Source: Acidimicrobiaceae bacterium (GTDB taxonomy: Bacteria > Actinomycetota > Acidimicrobiia > Acidimicrobiales > Ilumatobacteraceae). Taken from it: a stretch of DNA of 6,126 nt. Shown in pieces: positions 5,801-6,126 of this stretch. Position 1 is the first letter of the stretch; every line of letters begins with the position of its first letter. The stretch is from assembly GCA_003154135.1 (NCBI GenBank), contig PMCN01000004.1, positions 22,876-29,001 on the forward strand. Reading direction: 5' to 3'. A model generated the notes under the pieces. It saw only the letters and a program-made list of their open reading frames with translations. It ran no database searches and was not told the DNA's origin. The translations under genes were made by a program, and so were the position numbers.

Positions 5801-6105
5801 GCTCGATCGTCTTCATCCCCGATGGCAAGCCACTCGTCACCCCCAACGTCGTGCCCGGTCCCAACACCACCGGCACCGACGTCACCACGACGACCGTCGC
5901 CGGCACCGACACGACCGCCGTGGTGACCGCCACGACGACGCCGGAAACGCCTTCGACGAAGGCTCCGGACACCACCGAGCCGCCGGTGACGACGGCACCT
6001 TCCTCGACCACCGACCCGGGGCAAGATCCCCCGACGACAGTGGCCACCCCCACCACCAGCTCGGATCCCGGCACCTCCGACACCACGCTCGCGCCGCCCC
6101 CGTAG
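2869..6105 (+). CDS. Multidomain secreted peptidoglycan-remodelling protein (SLT-like, SGNH, SLT, degenerate NlpC/P60, lysozyme-like)
   Basis: This 1078-residue protein is exported and predicted to act on cell-wall peptidoglycan. Residues 1-40 are basic, 41-57 form a hydrophobic segment, and ADA|E at 66-69 is a plausible signal peptidase I site. The modules are: an MltB/SLT-like unit (about 78-160 and 236-295, putative catalytic E105) split by a Pro-Thr linker; an SGNH hydrolase (about 305-457; S312, G333, N361, D437, H440); a second SLT unit (about 498-620; E527, GPLHFSPSTW at 576-585); an NlpC/P60-like domain (about 668-808) lacking its Cys and His; a third lysozyme-like unit (about 841-972; E875); and a Thr/Pro-rich tail (991-1078). 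Only three cysteines occur (513, 617, 908). There is no LPXTG anchor. Module identities come from motif reading. SLT plus NlpC/P60 pairing is common in Actinomycetota, but I do not recognise this full arrangement. The ATG is chosen for its Shine-Dalgarno sequence. The individual enzymatic activities are inferred. Confidence 0.93.
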   Translation: MSMVGRLGGWIATNVVRPMGKGAHAGTSRARGGRHVQVRRGALVLAAVAVPYVAAPMLSPSSTSVADAEVTRASVADHQMLAAISEVAAENDVPWQVLVALVQTETAAGRTLPTDEGTALYAASSTFPELTPALTTTVDGTTYIGPFLVRADQWDAADPNATVAATAGPTTDPTPGVVTGVVTGAVIAGPDVPRGSAAADQPTTVDQPTTVDPPTTVAPTTVAPTTVAPTTVAPEQQAALDLAAANDVATSAGWVASRLASFVAGQPGYSVTTPFTDPTQAAIWRAAIAQLPIWQVTPGLPATSPIEVFGDSLQVGAQATGAFPGATFHAKVGETFVQGVADFDAARPPATSRVVVALGTNGFGRSALTPAQQVDDFILHTPADQLTFILPREYKTGSPVAQVHMVITAEVAAHPDRHVHVIDANEAGLTPNLMSSDNVHPTRSGYELLAAWETSSVAAETHVPTYDSAMTLATGIAAGTVSDSAGDPIAIPGLSATELAASAAAAFSSANTCGLDVPLIAAITMSEAPDLQVDTTGRPATPLLDQPGTTPNTLSEADQAFFGQPAEGYPTLAKVGPLHFSPSTWLGLESSISAHDGVRPNPQDLFDATTAVVLELCSMASGPVAPADGPALAATFDPSIVSAKVVAFDDTVRWALLDAATSLDSTNEMSLQAMLRWAGTMIGTPFAAVTPFRFGEVLWDGGTYQSETGSKANVSYQAGTRVFDGPGFVTEAYKLIGVTIPTTSREVAASDLTDVNAVDLLPGDIIVYRPVAGNDREALFVDAGRQIESTPAGVVYSKVDVARIRAIKRPLATLTAAGPHLQAYLNGAPSTLQLPSGAVLNSERIGNAAVIIDTAKRMGISTDGAVAALMAGLAESGLHNYVPTDFVPYTTRVQDHDSLGVFQMRPSCGWGDVTQVTDIVYEATTWFQRLQKIPDWQSQPLGALDQRIEVSAFPLRYAGHEADARAIYAALSPLIVPGSIVFIPDGKPLVTPNVVPGPNTTGTDVTTTTVAGTDTTAVVTATTTPETPSTKAPDTTEPPVTTAPSSTTDPGQDPPTTVATPTTSSDPGTSDTTLAPPP
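2983..3072 (+). other. Export signal of the wall protein
   Basis: Residues 39-68 contain two arginines (39-40), an uninterrupted hydrophobic stretch GALVLAAVAVPYVAAPML (41-58), a Ser/Thr-rich region and ADA before Glu69, matching the A-x-A rule for signal peptidase I. The basic region ahead of the hydrophobic core is unusually long at about 40 residues. The twin arginines lack the rest of a good Tat consensus (there is no Phe/Leu pair at the expected positions), so Sec export is more likely. If cleavage fails, the segment would act as a membrane anchor with the enzyme modules outside. Confidence 0.7.
3100..3753 (+). other. Domain 1: MltB/SLT-like lysozyme fold split by a linker
   Basis: Residues 87-110 read VAAENDVPWQVLVALVQTET followed by AAGR. 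This is the pattern of the catalytic helix in MltB-type lytic transglycosylases (VP..iL.aI...ET..GR), making E105 (codon 3181-3183) the putative catalytic acid. YIGPFLVRADQW (143-154) corresponds to the GP.QF.PSTW element, though the usual Gln is replaced by Leu. The expected following helix appears only after an approximately 75-residue Gly/Val and Pro/Thr-rich insert, as NDVATSAGWVASRLASFV (246-263). There are no cysteines. Activity is plausible but less certain than in domain 3. Confidence 0.6.
3469..3570 (+). repeat. In-frame Pro-Thr-Thr-Val coding repeat
   Basis: Residues 201-234 consist of QPTTVD twice, PPTTVA once, then PTTVA three times and a final Pro. The DNA repeats accordingly in 18- and then 15-base units, with synonymous variation (acc/acg, gtc) between copies. 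Such Pro-Thr spacers are typical of extended, often glycosylated linkers in secreted actinobacterial wall proteins and may vary in copy number by slippage. Here the spacer lies within, not between, apparent parts of the first lysozyme-fold domain. Confidence 0.9.
3781..4239 (+). other. Domain 2: SGNH hydrolase (OatA-like esterase or O-acetyltransferase fold)
   Basis: Residues 305-457 carry the SGNH blocks in order: VFGDSL (308-313, nucleophile S312, codon 3802-3804), a block II glycine in KVGETF (G333), VVALGTNGFG (355-364, oxyanion N361) and DNVHPTRSGY (437-446, D437 and H440, codons 4177 and 4186). The GDS...VG...LGTNG spacing resembles the extracytoplasmic SGNH domain of OatA-type peptidoglycan O-acetyltransferases, but no acyltransferase-3 membrane domain is present. 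Acting alone it could be an acetyl esterase. All four signature residues are present, so catalysis is expected; the substrate is inferred. Confidence 0.85.
4360..4728 (+). other. Domain 3: canonical actinobacterial SLT-type lytic transglycosylase unit
   Basis: Residues 498-620 show CGLDVPLIAAITMSEAPD (513-530) with putative catalytic E527 (codon 4447-4449), then VGPLHFSPSTWLGLE (575-589), the classic GP.QF.PSTW element with His for Gln, and NPQDLFDATTAVVLELC (601-617). C513 and C617 bracket the fold exactly where related actinobacterial proteins have a likely disulfide (CP.lP...ARYLC). This is the best conserved of the three lysozyme-like units and the most likely to cleave the MurNAc-GlcNAc bond. 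Confidence 0.8.
4870..5292 (+). other. Domain 4: degenerate NlpC/P60-like domain without catalytic Cys
   Basis: Residues 668-808 follow the NlpC/P60 plan: LRWAGTMIGTPF (675-686), FDGPGFVTEAYKLIGVTIP (723-741), then TTSREV, LLPGDIIVY (760-768) and REALFVDAGRQIEST (776-790). In active enzymes these would read DCSG, PGDLV.F and HVGIY.G. Here the nucleophilic Cys is Gly725 (codon 5041-5043), the next Ser is Pro726 and the catalytic His aligns with Arg776. No cysteine exists anywhere in the domain, so it cannot be a cysteine peptidase. There is also an insert of about 30 residues (roughly 690-720) before the lost Cys. A binding or scaffolding role is inferred. Confidence 0.75.
5389..5784 (+). other. 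Domain 5: lysozyme-like unit of the ESGL...DSLGVFQ.RPS.GWG type
   Basis: Residues 841-972 match a module common in secreted actinobacterial wall and phage-like proteins: AALMAGLAESGLHNY (867-881) with putative catalytic E875 (codon 5491-5493), DHDSLGVFQMRPSCGWG (895-911), DIVYEATTWF (918-927), a PDW element and SAFPLRYAGHEADARAIY (951-968). The usual polar residue before GWG is Cys908 here, the third and only unpaired cysteine in the protein. The fold assignment is fairly safe; whether it cuts glycan strands or only binds them cannot be told from sequence. Confidence 0.7.
5839..6102 (+). repeat. Thr/Pro-rich low-complexity C-terminal tail
   Basis: Residues 991-1078 are dominated by Thr, Pro, Ser, Val and Asp (for example TTTTV, TTTPETP, PPTTVATPTTSS) and end in LAPPP. 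It contains no LPXTG motif, terminal hydrophobic helix or basic tail, so it is not a sortase substrate. It looks like a flexible, possibly O-glycosylated, wall-spanning extension. The composition matches the internal Pro-Thr linker at residues 201-234. Confidence 0.85.
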
Positions 6106-6126
6106 CCCCACCCGCGCCCCACCCCG

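Noticed and set aside
6091..6105. Sortase anchoring signal at the wall protein C-terminus
   Set aside because: The end reads LAPPP with no LPXTG, hydrophobic helix or basic tail.
4531..6111. 526-residue minus-strand open frame opposite the wall protein
   Set aside because: Arg/Gly/Val-rich shadow of the real gene, with no motif or ribosome binding site support.

Overview
The window is GC-rich DNA of actinobacterial character. A helicase of a family known from Actinomycetota (DEAD/DEAH helicase with a C-terminal DUF3516 region) lies next to a large secreted cell-wall protein. That protein has Pro-Thr-Thr-Val spacers and lytic-transglycosylase modules of the kind common in Acidimicrobiia. I favour an Ilumatobacter-like acidimicrobiian, but this rests on style and family distribution, not on a marker gene.

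Layout: positions 1-223 hold no gene I can support. They contain a small cluster of short direct and inverted repeats that would fold well as RNA of the minus strand, downstream of the helicase stop codon. Positions 224-2737 (minus) encode an intact 837-residue Ski2-like superfamily II helicase. Positions 2738-2868 are a 131-base divergent intergenic region with a clear ribosome binding site for the next gene but no convincing promoter boxes. Positions 2869-6105 (plus) encode a 1078-residue exported protein. The last 21 bases are non-coding, C-rich and carry no visible terminator.

The exported protein is the notable part. In order I read a long basic N-terminus and hydrophobic export signal; an MltB/SLT-like lysozyme-fold unit interrupted by a Pro-Thr linker; an SGNH (GDSL-like) hydrolase domain; a second, more canonical SLT unit with a likely disulfide; an NlpC/P60-like domain whose catalytic Cys and His are both replaced; a third lysozyme-like unit; and a Thr/Pro-rich tail. 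This looks like a single-polypeptide peptidoglycan remodelling machine. A plausible but unproven logic is that the SGNH domain removes (or adds) O-acetyl groups on the glycan, which controls cleavage by the transglycosylase units. The dead NlpC/P60 domain would serve as a binding or structural module. The helicase and the wall protein are divergently transcribed and have no obvious functional link.
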